DNA of 45,683 nucleotides from positions 1 through 45,683 of the forward strand of contig DRGC01000019.1 of assembly GCA_011050235.1 (NCBI GenBank). Direction: 5' to 3'. This document shows, piece after piece, positions 16,087-24,645 of the stretch (position 1 is the stretch's first letter; the number at the start of each line of letters is the position of its first letter). Both the position numbers and the translations under genes were made by a program. Source of the stretch: Phycisphaerae bacterium. GTDB taxonomy: Bacteria > Planctomycetota > Phycisphaerae > SM23-33. Below the pieces are notes generated by a model. That model worked only from the letters and a program-made list of their open reading frames with translations. It had not been told where the DNA came from and searched no databases.

Positions 16087-18243
16087 ATGAATGAACGTCT
16101 GAGCGCAATCCGCGAGCGTGTGCTGTCGACGCCGATGCCCGAAGATCCCGCCGAGAACGTGATCTGGTCGGAGATCGTCCGGCAGACCGTTGGCGAGCCG
16201 GACGTCATCCGCGCCGCCAAGGCCAGCGCCCACTATCGTCGCCATCGGGCGATCGTGATCCACCCGGGGGAACTTATCGTGGGCTCGCGGGTCGTGACCG
16301 ACTACACGCCGGCGAAGGATGTCGCCACAGACGAGCAGGCCTACTACGACTTCCCCCCTTCGCCCGCGCTCGCCCAAGCCTACCTCGATGCGGACATGAT
16401 CATCACGTGCGGCAACCACGAGACCATCGACTACGACACCGTCCTGTCGGTCGGCTTTGCCGGCCTGATCGAGCGCATTGACAATCGTCTGGCCGAGATC
16501 GGCGACAGCGACGCCGAGAAGCGCGACTTCCTGGCCGCCCTTCGCATCGAAGCACAAGGCCATATCGACTTTTGCCGGCGCTATGCCGATCTGGCTGAAG
16601 AACTAGCGGCCGCCTGCGACGATCCCGCCCGCCGCCAGGAGCTGCAGACGATCGCCGCCAACTGTCGGCGCGTGATCGAGCATCCGCCGGAAACATTCTG
16701 GCAGGCGTGTCAGGCGGCGTGGTTTGCGTTTTTCTTCGTAGCCGACGCGGCCGGGCGAGTGGACCAATACCTTTATCCCGCCTATCGACGCGACATCGAC
16801 GCCGGCCGAATTACACACGAGCGCGCGAAGGAACTGATCTGCTGCCTGTGGGCAAAGTATCAGGGCTGGCTAGGGGCCAGCGAACGGCGGACGGGCAACC
16901 ACCGCGTCACGCTCGGCGGCGTCCGGCCGGACGGAACCGACGCGGTCAACGAACTGTCGTGGCTGTGCCTGGACGTGGCCGAAGAGATGGCCCTCACGCG
17001 GCCGCAGGTGGGCGTGCGGTGGCACGAGGGGATGGACTCGGCGTTTCTCCGACGAGCCGTGGAGGTGCTGCGAACGGGCATCAACAACCTGGAGTTCTGC
17101 AGCGATGGGCAGATCGTCCCCGCGCTGGTTCACGCCGGCGTGGCCGAGGCCGACGCCCGCGACTTTTCACTCTCGGGCTGTCATGAGGTGATGGTGACTG
17201 GCAAGTGTCAAATGGGCGCCGTCGAGGGCATGGTCAACATTCCCAAGGTCATTCGCATCGCGCTGGGACTCGAGCCGGACCTGAGGTCCGATGTCGATCT
17301 GGCGGCCATCGATTCGTATGAGGCGCTCTGGGACGCGGTCGTAGCGGCCATGCGCGAAACCGTCGCCGCCATGCACGAGCACTCCGAGTTCCTCGACAGC
17401 CTGCGGGCCACTGAGGCCGGGCGCGCGTTGGCGTCGTCGCTGGTGACGCAAGGCTGCATCGATAACGCTCTCAGCATCCCGCAAGGCGGCGCGACCTACA
17501 ACTTCTGCAACTGGGACGCCATCGGCATCGCCAACCTGGCCGACTCGCTGGCGGTGATTCGGCGAGTGGTCTTCGACGAGCAGCGTCTGACGCTGGCTGA
17601 GTTTGTCGACGCGCTCGCCGGCGACTGGGCCGGCCAAGACACGCTCCGCCGACAGATCCTCGCCGGCGACGAGCACTTCGGCAACGACAACGACGCCGTC
17701 GACGCCATCGCGGCGGAGATCATCCGAACGCTGGATGCGTTGATGAAGACCAAGACCCCCTACCGCGGCGGGCAGTACATCCTCGGCACGCTGGCCGGCT
17801 ACGAAAACGCCCACAGCCATTTCGGCGCTCGCACCGGCGCGACGCCCGACGGACGCAGAGCGGGCGAATCGTTCGCCAACAGCCTCGCCGCCTCGGCCGG
17901 GCGCGACCACCACGGCCCGACCGCCATGCTCAACTCCGTCGCCAAGATGCCCCACCACCTGCTGCCGACCTCGACGGTCACGAACATCACGCTGAACCGC
18001 TCCCTGCTGGATGGCGATGCAGGCATCGAGCACATCGCTTCACTCATCGAGGGCCACTTCCGATCCGGCGGGCAGCAGTGTCAACTCACCTTCTACGGCC
18101 GGGACGAGTTGCTGGCCGCCCGGGCCGAGCCCGACAGCCACGGCCACGTCATGGTCCGCGTCGCCGGCTACAGCGCGCCGTTCGTCACCCTTGACGACAC
18201 GACGCAGGATGAGATCATTGCCCGGACGGAGCATGCTCTGTAA
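16087..18243 (+). CDS. Glycyl radical enzyme (pyruvate formate-lyase-like superfamily)
   Basis: The 718-residue protein has the superfamily's two diagnostic sites. The active-site loop SGCHE places the thiyl-radical Cys at 365 and a conserved Glu at 367; the C-terminal glycyl-radical motif VRVAGYSAPFV places the radical Gly at 694. The C-x-E pattern is that of dehydratase and lyase members rather than pyruvate formate-lyase, which has adjacent cysteines. The substrate cannot be named. These enzymes are oxygen-sensitive and need a radical-SAM activase; none is encoded in this window. RpiB-like and sulfatase genes follow 35 bases downstream, so a sugar- or sulfonate-related substrate is possible. 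The protein is shorter than the usual 780-850 residues. Confidence 0.9.
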   Translation: MNERLSAIRERVLSTPMPEDPAENVIWSEIVRQTVGEPDVIRAAKASAHYRRHRAIVIHPGELIVGSRVVTDYTPAKDVATDEQAYYDFPPSPALAQAYLDADMIITCGNHETIDYDTVLSVGFAGLIERIDNRLAEIGDSDAEKRDFLAALRIEAQGHIDFCRRYADLAEELAAACDDPARRQELQTIAANCRRVIEHPPETFWQACQAAWFAFFFVADAAGRVDQYLYPAYRRDIDAGRITHERAKELICCLWAKYQGWLGASERRTGNHRVTLGGVRPDGTDAVNELSWLCLDVAEEMALTRPQVGVRWHEGMDSAFLRRAVEVLRTGINNLEFCSDGQIVPALVHAGVAEADARDFSLSGCHEVMVTGKCQMGAVEGMVNIPKVIRIALGLEPDLRSDVDLAAIDSYEALWDAVVAAMRETVAAMHEHSEFLDSLRATEAGRALASSLVTQGCIDNALSIPQGGATYNFCNWDAIGIANLADSLAVIRRVVFDEQRLTLAEFVDALAGDWAGQDTLRRQILAGDEHFGNDNDAVDAIAAEIIRTLDALMKTKTPYRGGQYILGTLAGYENAHSHFGARTGATPDGRRAGESFANSLAASAGRDHHGPTAMLNSVAKMPHHLLPTSTVTNITLNRSLLDGDAGIEHIASLIEGHFRSGGQQCQLTFYGRDELLAARAEPDSHGHVMVRVAGYSAPFVTLDDTTQDEIIARTEHAL

Positions 18244-18278
18244 CGGCCCCGTTATCATCAACCAGAAAGGACATCCCT

Positions 18279-18752
18279 ATGAATATCGTGATCGGCGCGG
18301 ACCCCTGGGGGGCCGACCTGAAGGATCAGATCAAAGAGCATCTCGAAGCGCAGGGCCACACGCTTGTCGACGTGGGCACGACCGGCGAGGACCACAAGGT
18401 CGACTTCTACAACGTCTCGGTCGCCGCCGCCAAGCTGCTCCAGGCCGGTAAGGTCGAGCGCGGCATTCTGCTGTGCGGGACGGGCATGGGCGTGGCGATC
18501 GTGGCCAACAAGTTCAAGGGCGTCCACGCCAGCGTGGTCGAGTCGGCCCAGGCCGCCAAGATGTGTCGGGTCATCAACAACGCCAACGTGCTGACGATGG
18601 GGGCCATGATCGTCGCCCCGCACCAGGCCATCATGGCCGTGGACAACTTCATCGGCACGGCCCACACCGAAGGCCTGGACGACGATCTCACGGCGTTCCT
18701 GACCGACTCGCTCGAAAAGATCGCCGCCATCGAAGACGAGAACATGAAGTGA
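18279..18752 (+). CDS. RpiB/LacA/LacB family sugar-phosphate isomerase with altered active site
   Basis: The 157-residue protein starts MNIVIGADPWGADLKDQIKE with AAAGGA upstream and keeps the family core LLCGTGMGVAIVANKFKG, including the catalytic Cys before GTG. Two histidines typical of ribose-5-phosphate isomerase B are missing: the SDHAG motif reads ADPWG, and the SREHN motif reads CRVIN. The NANVLTMGA strand is conserved. Members interconvert aldose and ketose phosphates (ribose-5-P, allose-6-P or galactose-6-P). The changes suggest a non-ribose substrate, closer to LacA-type enzymes. Its stop codon overlaps the sulfatase GTG start by four bases, so the two are co-translated. Confidence 0.85.
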   Translation: MNIVIGADPWGADLKDQIKEHLEAQGHTLVDVGTTGEDHKVDFYNVSVAAAKLLQAGKVERGILLCGTGMGVAIVANKFKGVHASVVESAQAAKMCRVINNANVLTMGAMIVAPHQAIMAVDNFIGTAHTEGLDDDLTAFLTDSLEKIAAIEDENMK

Positions 18753-20257
18753 TCGACAAACCCAACGTCGTTGTAATCATGACCGACCAGCAGCGGGCGG
18801 ATGTGTCGGCCCGGGAGGGATTCGGGCTCGACACCACGCCGTTTCTGGATGGGCTGGCCCGTCAAGGCGTGTGGTTCGATCGCAGCTATACCTCCGCGCC
18901 GGTGTGCGCCCCGGCGCGGGTGAGCTTGCACACCGGGCGATATGTCAGCGCCCATCGGTGTCACAGCAACTGGAACGGCGAGCACGCGGTGTTCACCCGG
19001 GACCTGTTCGGCGTCTTTCGGGATAGCGGCTACGCTGCGGCCCTGGTCGGCAAGAACCACTCCAACATATCGCCGGCGTCGGGCGACTCCTGGTTGGAGG
19101 CCGGCCATTGGGGCATGGTTGAGGATGCTCCCACCGACCGGACGCGGCAGTTCAACCGGTTCCTCAAGAGCATCGGCATGACGGCGCTGGAGCCCACGCC
19201 GTTTCCATTGGAAGAGCAACTGCCCTGCCGGCTCGTCGATGGCGCGCAGGATTGGGTGCGTTCGGTCGCCGACGAAGGTGAAAAACCTTTCCTGCTGTGG
19301 CTGAGCTTTCCCGAGCCGCACAATCCCTATCAGGTCCCCGAGCCGTACTACTCGATGTTCCCGCCGGACGACCTGCCGCCCACGATCGCCGACGAGACGG
19401 CCCTGGCGGGCAAGAGCTACCCGTACCAATACAACCGCGCGCGGCTGGAGGACGCCTACCCGCCGTTCGGCGAGATCATCCCGCGGGCGCGGGCGAACTA
19501 CTTCGGCATGCTGCGGCTGATTGACGACCAGGTGAAACGCTTCGTCGAGTTCCTGGGCGCTCAGGGCCTGCGCGACAACACGATCATCGTCTTCACCAGC
19601 GACCACGGCGACTTCGTCGGCGAGTATGGCCTGATGAAGAAGGGCCCCGAACTGCCCGAGTGCCTCACCCGCATCCCGCTACAGTTCACGGGCCCGGGCA
19701 TTATCGCGCAACCGGACCCCCACCCCGCGCACGTGTCGATTGTGGATGTGATGCCGACCTTGTGCGACGCCATCGGGGCCGATCTACCCGACGGCGTCCA
19801 GGGCCGAAGCTTGTGGCCCATGCTGACCGGCCAGCCCTATCCGGCCGACGAGTTCCGCAGCGCGTACGTCGAGCAAGGCATCGGCGGCCTGCACATCACA
19901 GCCGGTGACAACTACGACCCAACGCAGGATGGCTTCACCCCAGCCAGCAACGGCCGATGGGGCTCGTTCGACGAACTCAACACCGTCACCCAAAGCGGCA
20001 CGATGCGCATGGTCCGCAAAGGCGACTGGAAGCTCATCGTCGACATGCACGGCGCGGGCCAACTCTACAACCTCGCCGACGACCCGGCCGAGTTGAACAA
20101 CCTTTACGGCCAACCGAACGCAGCAACGGTTCAGATGAACATGCTGGAAGAACTGCTCGCGTGGATCCTCCGCGTCAACGACACACTTCCTACGCCAGGC
20201 CCACGCTACACTCCCCAGGCGAGGACCGCAAAAATAGGGACAGACCCTATTTTCTGA
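18749..20257 (+). CDS. Type I (formylglycine) sulfatase, cytoplasmic
   Basis: The GTG at 18749 overlaps the preceding stop (GTGA), giving 502 residues. An in-frame extension upstream only reads the isomerase gene in another frame. The sulfatase signature CAPAR (Cys53-x-Pro55-x-Arg57) supplies the formylglycine, and metal-binding residues appear in MTDQQRAD near the start and FTSDHGDFVGEYG in the middle. There is no signal peptide, so it should act on imported sulfated sugars. The maturation enzyme is not in the window. The last eight or so residues (KIGTDPIF) are encoded by an inverted repeat that also supplies the stop, so the native C-terminus may have been replaced. Confidence 0.93.
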   Translation: MIDKPNVVVIMTDQQRADVSAREGFGLDTTPFLDGLARQGVWFDRSYTSAPVCAPARVSLHTGRYVSAHRCHSNWNGEHAVFTRDLFGVFRDSGYAAALVGKNHSNISPASGDSWLEAGHWGMVEDAPTDRTRQFNRFLKSIGMTALEPTPFPLEEQLPCRLVDGAQDWVRSVADEGEKPFLLWLSFPEPHNPYQVPEPYYSMFPPDDLPPTIADETALAGKSYPYQYNRARLEDAYPPFGEIIPRARANYFGMLRLIDDQVKRFVEFLGAQGLRDNTIIVFTSDHGDFVGEYGLMKKGPELPECLTRIPLQFTGPGIIAQPDPHPAHVSIVDVMPTLCDAIGADLPDGVQGRSLWPMLTGQPYPADEFRSAYVEQGIGGLHITAGDNYDPTQDGFTPASNGRWGSFDELNTVTQSGTMRMVRKGDWKLIVDMHGAGQLYNLADDPAELNNLYGQPNAATVQMNMLEELLAWILRVNDTLPTPGPRYTPQARTAKIGTDPIF

Positions 20258-20286
20258 GGAAAGTAAATAGGGTCTGTCCCTATTTT
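20231..20286 (+). repeat. Perfect 22-bp inverted repeat (family 3) at the sulfatase 3' end
   Basis: Arms 20231-20252 and 20265-20286 are exact reverse complements around a 12-base loop. Each arm contains AATAGGGACAGACCCTATT, itself nearly palindromic. The sulfatase stop TGA lies in the loop at 20255-20257. The next gene starts 13 bases after the right arm. Confidence 0.95.
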
Positions 20287-20298
20287 AGAGCGAACGGT

Positions 20299-21441
20299 AT
20301 GGCCAAGCTTAGATGGATCAGACATGAAGATATGGCCATCGACACGCGGGCGAGCGTGCGGCGGGAGGAGTATCTGGACTACATGACGTTCCAGGCCAAT
20401 GATCGGCCGTTGCTGACTGAGCTGTTCGGGCCGCTGGTTGGGCTGAAGGAGGAGTGGGAGTCCCAGGGCGCGACGCCGAAGGAGTTGGATTTCACGGCGT
20501 TCGAGTTCCGTGCGCCGCTGATCGGTCACCTGCCGGTCCGCACCGGCTGGATGGGGCCCGACCGTTACGAATCCATCGAGGAGACCGAGGACCATCACCT
20601 CTATCGCGACGGCATCGGGCGGCTGATGAAGCTCTACAAGGGTCGGGCAACGATTCCCCTGCCATTGGAGTACCCGGTCAGAACGATGGACGACTGGCTG
20701 GCGATCAAGGGCGAGTTTGAGTTCACCGACGAGCGGCTGGCCGAGGATTGGCGAAAGGCGGCCGCCGATCACCTGGCGGCTGGGCGTGCGGTGATGGTCA
20801 ACATGCCGGGCGCATTTGCCGCACCGCGCGAGTTGATGGGCGATGAGGCTGTGTGCCTGGCCTACTACGATCAGCCCGAACTGCTCCACGACATGATCGA
20901 CACGTTCCGCCAAACCACCTGCCGCGTGCTCGATGTCGTCTCGCGCGAGGTGCAGGTGGACATCCTATTCGTCCACGAGGACATGGCCGGCAAGAGCGGC
21001 CCGCTGGCCGGCCCGCAGCACGTGCGTGAGTTTTTCGCCCCCTACTACTGCACCGTGTGGGAGATGCTCTCGGATCGCGGGGCGCGTTTGTTCGAGCAGG
21101 ACAGCGACGGCGACATGCGGCCGGTGGTCGAGGCATTCCTCGACGCGGGGATCAATGTCATGTTCCCCTGCGAGCCGGCGGCCGGGATGGACATCGTGCG
21201 GCTCCGCGAGCGATACGGCCGGCGACTGGCCTTTTCCGGCGGCATCGACAAGCACGTCCTCCGCGGCACCCGTGACGAGATCGTCGCCGAGTTGGAGTAT
21301 AAAATTCCGCCGATGGTCGCCACAGGCGGCTGCGTGCTGGGCTTGGACCACCGCATCCCCAACGGCACGCCGCTGGACAACTACCGCTTCTACATCGCCA
21401 AAGCGTGGGAGATCATCAACCGCGAAGCGGCGAAGCTCTAG
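20299..21441 (+). CDS. Uroporphyrinogen-decarboxylase-like (URO-D superfamily) protein 1
   Basis: From the ATG at 20299 the product is 380 residues; the longer frame upstream reads through the sulfatase region and is discarded. A later ATG at 20332 is possible. Family features are an early REEYLDYMTFQ helix, VHEDMAGKSGPLAGP, a DSDGDMRPVVEAFLDAGI strand-turn and a CEPAAGMD segment followed by FSGGID. These resemble the corrinoid-methyltransferase and sugar-associated URO-D groups seen in Planctomycetota rather than HemE of haem synthesis. The substrate is unknown. The gene follows the sulfatase directly. Its TAG overlaps the convergent neighbour's TAG in a shared CTAG. Confidence 0.8.
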   Translation: MAKLRWIRHEDMAIDTRASVRREEYLDYMTFQANDRPLLTELFGPLVGLKEEWESQGATPKELDFTAFEFRAPLIGHLPVRTGWMGPDRYESIEETEDHHLYRDGIGRLMKLYKGRATIPLPLEYPVRTMDDWLAIKGEFEFTDERLAEDWRKAAADHLAAGRAVMVNMPGAFAAPRELMGDEAVCLAYYDQPELLHDMIDTFRQTTCRVLDVVSREVQVDILFVHEDMAGKSGPLAGPQHVREFFAPYYCTVWEMLSDRGARLFEQDSDGDMRPVVEAFLDAGINVMFPCEPAAGMDIVRLRERYGRRLAFSGGIDKHVLRGTRDEIVAELEYKIPPMVATGGCVLGLDHRIPNGTPLDNYRFYIAKAWEIINREAAKL

Positions 21442-22124
21442 GGCGCCTCGCCCTTGTCGAAATGGCATTTGCGGATGCGGGTGGCGCGGAGTAGCAGGTC
21501 GTTGATCTCATTGCGTGCTTCCGAGAGAGTTCGTTCCAGGTCCAGGCCGTCCAGATTCTCCCGCAGTTCCTCCAGCCCGCTGATCGCCTTGTCCAGCTTG
21601 CCCAGCTGAGCTGCCACAACGTCATATTCCGCCTTCTGTTGTTGTAGTCCTTCGAGCCGTTCCACGACGCGCAACATTGACGGATCAATTACCGACCAGG
21701 GACGGGCGCGAAAGTACGCCCGGACCTTCGGCAGACAGAGCACCACGTGCAGCCACACACCTATGATCACCACGCAAAGGACGGCGCTCGCCGGCCGGAT
21801 GCTGCCAACCAGCCATGGCCCGGTCCCGAACAGATAAAACCCCACCGGGCCTGGGGACTGGGCAATAGAGCGTAGAACAATGCCGCAGCCAACAAAGAGG
21901 TACCACAACTCAGCCAACACGAGCAGCCGCCAGCTACGACTGCCGCGCAGCAGCAGTGTTCCGGCGAAGAGATTGACGACCGTGACGTCGATGATCACCG
22001 AGCCCGCCAACAGCAGATTCACCGTCCAAACCAGAGACCCGATACCCCAGACGAACAACACCGCCCTGACAATACGCAACACGAACGGCGGTTCGATCGG
22101 CAGCGCGGTTATGGTCCTCTTCAT
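21438..22124 (-). CDS. Membrane protein with C-terminal coiled coil
   Basis: The 228-residue product starts at 22124 with GAGGT seven bases upstream. Four hydrophobic segments cover about residues 15-35, 40-58, 65-90 and 105-130; a soluble tail from 140 on contains heptad-like helices (VVERLEGLQQQKAEYDVVAA, LGKLDKAISGLEELRENL). The tail probably lies in the cytoplasm and oligomerises. It resembles no family I can name. It is convergent with the URO-D gene, sharing CTAG for both stops, and divergent from the next URO-D gene. Confidence 0.75.
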   Translation of the reverse strand: MKRTITALPIEPPFVLRIVRAVLFVWGIGSLVWTVNLLLAGSVIIDVTVVNLFAGTLLLRGSRSWRLLVLAELWYLFVGCGIVLRSIAQSPGPVGFYLFGTGPWLVGSIRPASAVLCVVIIGVWLHVVLCLPKVRAYFRARPWSVIDPSMLRVVERLEGLQQQKAEYDVVAAQLGKLDKAISGLEELRENLDGLDLERTLSEARNEINDLLLRATRIRKCHFDKGEAP

Positions 22125-22156
22125 TGCGGTCACCTCATCATTGCCTGGACGAGGGT

Positions 22157-22185
22157 ATTGTGCCAAACTCTTGGCTCAACGACAA
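22157..22185 (-). promoter_or_regulatory. Candidate promoter of the membrane/coiled-coil gene
   Basis: On the minus strand TTGTCG (22180-22185) and CACAAT (22157-22162) are 17 bases apart, placing transcription start about 25 bases before the ATG at 22124. Confidence 0.35.
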
Positions 22186-22222
22186 GCGTCGCCACCTTCG
22201 GCGACGGATGAAGGGAACCAGG

Positions 22223-23329
22223 ATGTCCACAGAAGCTGGAATGGCTGCACTGCGTTTGGAGATGCCGCCCAAGGTGCCGCGGACGGAGTATTCCGTCGAG
22301 ATCCACAGCGATCTGGTCCAGGCCATCACCGGGCTCGATCCTCGTTCGTGGGACGAGGGCGAAAGCCCGGGCAACTGGGATGAGCTCGAAAAACACGTGA
22401 TCGCCCGGACGGACGGCAAGAATCCCTGGCACGAACTGTACCGTATCTGGGATTACGCCTTCCAGTGGAACACCAGTATCGGCTCGGAGCATTTCGGCAA
22501 CTACACCACCAACATGGGTCACGCCGTTTACACCGAGGATGGCAGCGACTTCACCCCCGTGGGGACCTGCCCGTTTGCTACGCCCGAAGAGGCCCTGGCG
22601 TTCGATCCCGTCGACGCGTTCGGCCGGCTCGATCACGCCAAGCTGGTGGCCGACTTCAATAATTACTACGCCGCCGCCGTGCGCCGCGGCCCGATCGGCG
22701 TGGGCATGACGGGCATCTACACCACCATGCTGTCGGCCTTCATCGCCATCTACGGCTGGGACATGCTGCTGCTGGCCGCCGGGGTCGACCAGAAGCAGTT
22801 GGGCACGATCGCCAATCGTTACGCCCAGTGGGCCCAGCAACTGTTCGACGCCCTGGCCGACTGCGACGCGCCGGTGGTGATGGTCCACGACGACATGGTC
22901 TGGACGGAAGGCCCGTTCATCCATCCGGACTGGTACCGCGAGTTCGTGTTCCCGAACTTCAAGAACTACTTCGCCCCGCTGCGCGATGCGGGCAAGATCA
23001 TCTGCTTCACCTCCGACGGCAACTACACGATGTTCCTCGACGACCTGGTCGATTGCGGGGTGAACTGCTTCATCTTCGAGCCGCTGACGGACATGGCCGC
23101 CTTCGCCGAAAAATACGGCCGGACGCACGCCTTCATCGGCAACGCCGACACCCGCATCCTGTTGCGGAACAACAAGGCCGAGATCCGCGCGGAGGTCCAG
23201 CGGTGCATGGCCATCGGCAAGAGTTGCCCGGGCTTCTTCCTGGCTGTGGGCAACCATATCCCGCCGAATACGCCGGTGGACGCGGCCCTGTACTACAACA
23301 AGGTGTACGAAGAACTGGCCCAACGGTAG
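22223..23329 (+). CDS. URO-D superfamily protein 2
   Basis: From the ATG at 22223 (AAGGGA seven bases upstream) the product is 368 residues. It shares the URO-D barrel pattern with its neighbours: GVGMTGIYTTMLSAF, VVMVHDDMVWTEGPFIHPDW, CFTSDGNYTMFLDDLVDCGV and FIFEPLTDM. The (H/C/T)SDG motif and following Glu correspond to the ligand pocket of corrinoid methyltransferase relatives. It differs strongly from URO-D proteins 1 and 3, so it is not a recent copy. A small membrane protein follows eight bases later. Confidence 0.8.
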   Translation: MSTEAGMAALRLEMPPKVPRTEYSVEIHSDLVQAITGLDPRSWDEGESPGNWDELEKHVIARTDGKNPWHELYRIWDYAFQWNTSIGSEHFGNYTTNMGHAVYTEDGSDFTPVGTCPFATPEEALAFDPVDAFGRLDHAKLVADFNNYYAAAVRRGPIGVGMTGIYTTMLSAFIAIYGWDMLLLAAGVDQKQLGTIANRYAQWAQQLFDALADCDAPVVMVHDDMVWTEGPFIHPDWYREFVFPNFKNYFAPLRDAGKIICFTSDGNYTMFLDDLVDCGVNCFIFEPLTDMAAFAEKYGRTHAFIGNADTRILLRNNKAEIRAEVQRCMAIGKSCPGFFLAVGNHIPPNTPVDAALYYNKVYEELAQR

Positions 23330-23337
23330 CGACCGCC

Positions 23338-23829
23338 ATGTCATCGATTCCCCAAGATCCGATCGAGGCATTCTGGTCCGGCCTGGCGGCCGCCTGGACG
23401 ATCGTTTTGGGGCCGATCAGTGCGATGATCGCGGGCACGGCCGTTGGCCTGGTGGCCGGGGGGGCATGGTACATGCTGACCGATCCACTGGGCCTGCCGA
23501 CGTTGGGAGCCGTCGTCCTTCCGGTCACGATGCTCGCATCGCTGGGCGGTCAGGTGCGGATGCTGGTGGTGATTGGGGGCACGCTGACGTTCTGGTTTTC
23601 CAGCCGATGGCGATTGGAGGGCTGGTGGATCGTGTGCACAGCCGCCGCGATCCAAGCGTTTGCCTTCTTCCCCGGCGTATTCGGCTTTTGGCGAGTGGTC
23701 GGCGGTGTTGTGGGCGCAGGACTCCTGATCGCCCTGTATGTCGCGAGCAAGCGGTACCCCGCATGGCGCTACGAGCGCGCCCTGCGAAAGCCCCGCAAGC
23801 CCAAGCCCCGCTCGCCCGCGAAGCGCTGA
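23338..23829 (+). CDS. Small membrane protein of unknown function
   Basis: The ATG at 23338, eight bases after the preceding stop, gives 163 residues; the longer frame starting at 22828 overlaps the URO-D gene and is a shadow. It has four to five hydrophobic segments (AMIAGTAVGLVAGGAWYML, VVLPVTMLASLGG, MLVVIGGTLTFWF, and two near the C-terminus) and ends in a basic Pro/Lys/Arg-rich tail. No family is recognised. The tight spacing suggests co-expression with URO-D protein 2. Confidence 0.65.
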   Translation: MSSIPQDPIEAFWSGLAAAWTIVLGPISAMIAGTAVGLVAGGAWYMLTDPLGLPTLGAVVLPVTMLASLGGQVRMLVVIGGTLTFWFSSRWRLEGWWIVCTAAAIQAFAFFPGVFGFWRVVGGVVGAGLLIALYVASKRYPAWRYERALRKPRKPKPRSPAKR

Positions 23830-23840
23830 CTGCAAATCCC

Positions 23841-23870
23841 TTCACCTGCGCGGCCCGTTGCCGCTACAAT
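23841..23870 (+). promoter_or_regulatory. Candidate promoter of tatC, near-leaderless
   Basis: TTCACC (23841-23846) and TACAAT (23865-23870) are 18 bases apart; the -10 box ends seven bases before the GTG start, leaving no room for a leader or Shine-Dalgarno sequence. Confidence 0.35.
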
Positions 23871-23877
23871 TCTCCCC

Positions 23878-24645
23878 GTGAATGACGTGACGGACCAAGG
23901 CGTAGGTGAGCGCATGACGCTGGTGGGCCACCTGGACGAACTTCGCCGGCGGATTATCTATGCGCTGGTGGGCCTGGCCGCCGGAATCGCAGCGGCGCTG
24001 ATGCTGGGACGGCAGATCGTCGATTTCCTTCGCTACCCATACACGCAGGCCATGGAGGCCGCCAACCAGCAGCCCGACCTGTCCGTCCTGAACCACATGG
24101 CGGGGCTCATCATTTACCTCAAGACGGCGATGGCGACCGGGCTGATCATCGCTTCCCCGTGGATTTTCTATCACGTGTGGATGTTCGTTTCGGCCGGCCT
24201 GTACCCCAAGGAGCGCCGCGGCGTGATGTTCATCGTGCCCTTCTCGGCCGCCCTGTTCATCGTCGGAGCGCTGTTCTTTGTCTTTGTCGTCGCCGTGCCG
24301 GTCCTGAGTTTCCTGATCTCCGTCAACAACTGGCTGGGGTTGGAAATGCGCATCACCTTCGACAGCCACGTCACGCTCATGGCCAGGATGGCGTTGGTGT
24401 TTGGGCTGGCGTTTCAGACGCCGCTGGCGGTGCTGATCCTGGGGCGTGTGGGGTTGGTGTCCCTCAAGATGCTGCATCAGTACCGGCGGCACGTCGTTAT
24501 CGGCATCCTGATCAGCGCCGCTCTGCTGACGCCGCCGGACCCGGTCAGCCAGTTGTGCCTCGCCGTGCCGCTGTGGCTGCTCTACGAACTGGGCGTGCTG
24601 CTGGTCTGGCTCCTGGCGCCGCGCGCCAAGGAGCGCGTTGACTAA
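23878..24645 (+). CDS. tatC: Sec-independent protein translocase subunit TatC
   Basis: The 255-residue protein (GTG start) has six membrane segments and the family motifs: MTLVGHLDELRRRI near the N-terminus, the conserved FLRYP, a FVSAGLYPKERR loop after the third segment, FGLAFQTPLAV and SAALLTPPDPVSQL. TatC is the signal-peptide receptor of the twin-arginine export system in the cytoplasmic membrane. It is convergent with tatA at 25412, separated by a repeat-rich gap. The final codons and TAA stop lie within similarity to a repeat also found at 41515-41869. Two Tat-signal proteins are encoded just beyond tatA. Confidence 0.97.
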   Translation: MNDVTDQGVGERMTLVGHLDELRRRIIYALVGLAAGIAAALMLGRQIVDFLRYPYTQAMEAANQQPDLSVLNHMAGLIIYLKTAMATGLIIASPWIFYHVWMFVSAGLYPKERRGVMFIVPFSAALFIVGALFFVFVVAVPVLSFLISVNNWLGLEMRITFDSHVTLMARMALVFGLAFQTPLAVLILGRVGLVSLKMLHQYRRHVVIGILISAALLTPPDPVSQLCLAVPLWLLYELGVLLVWLLAPRAKERVD

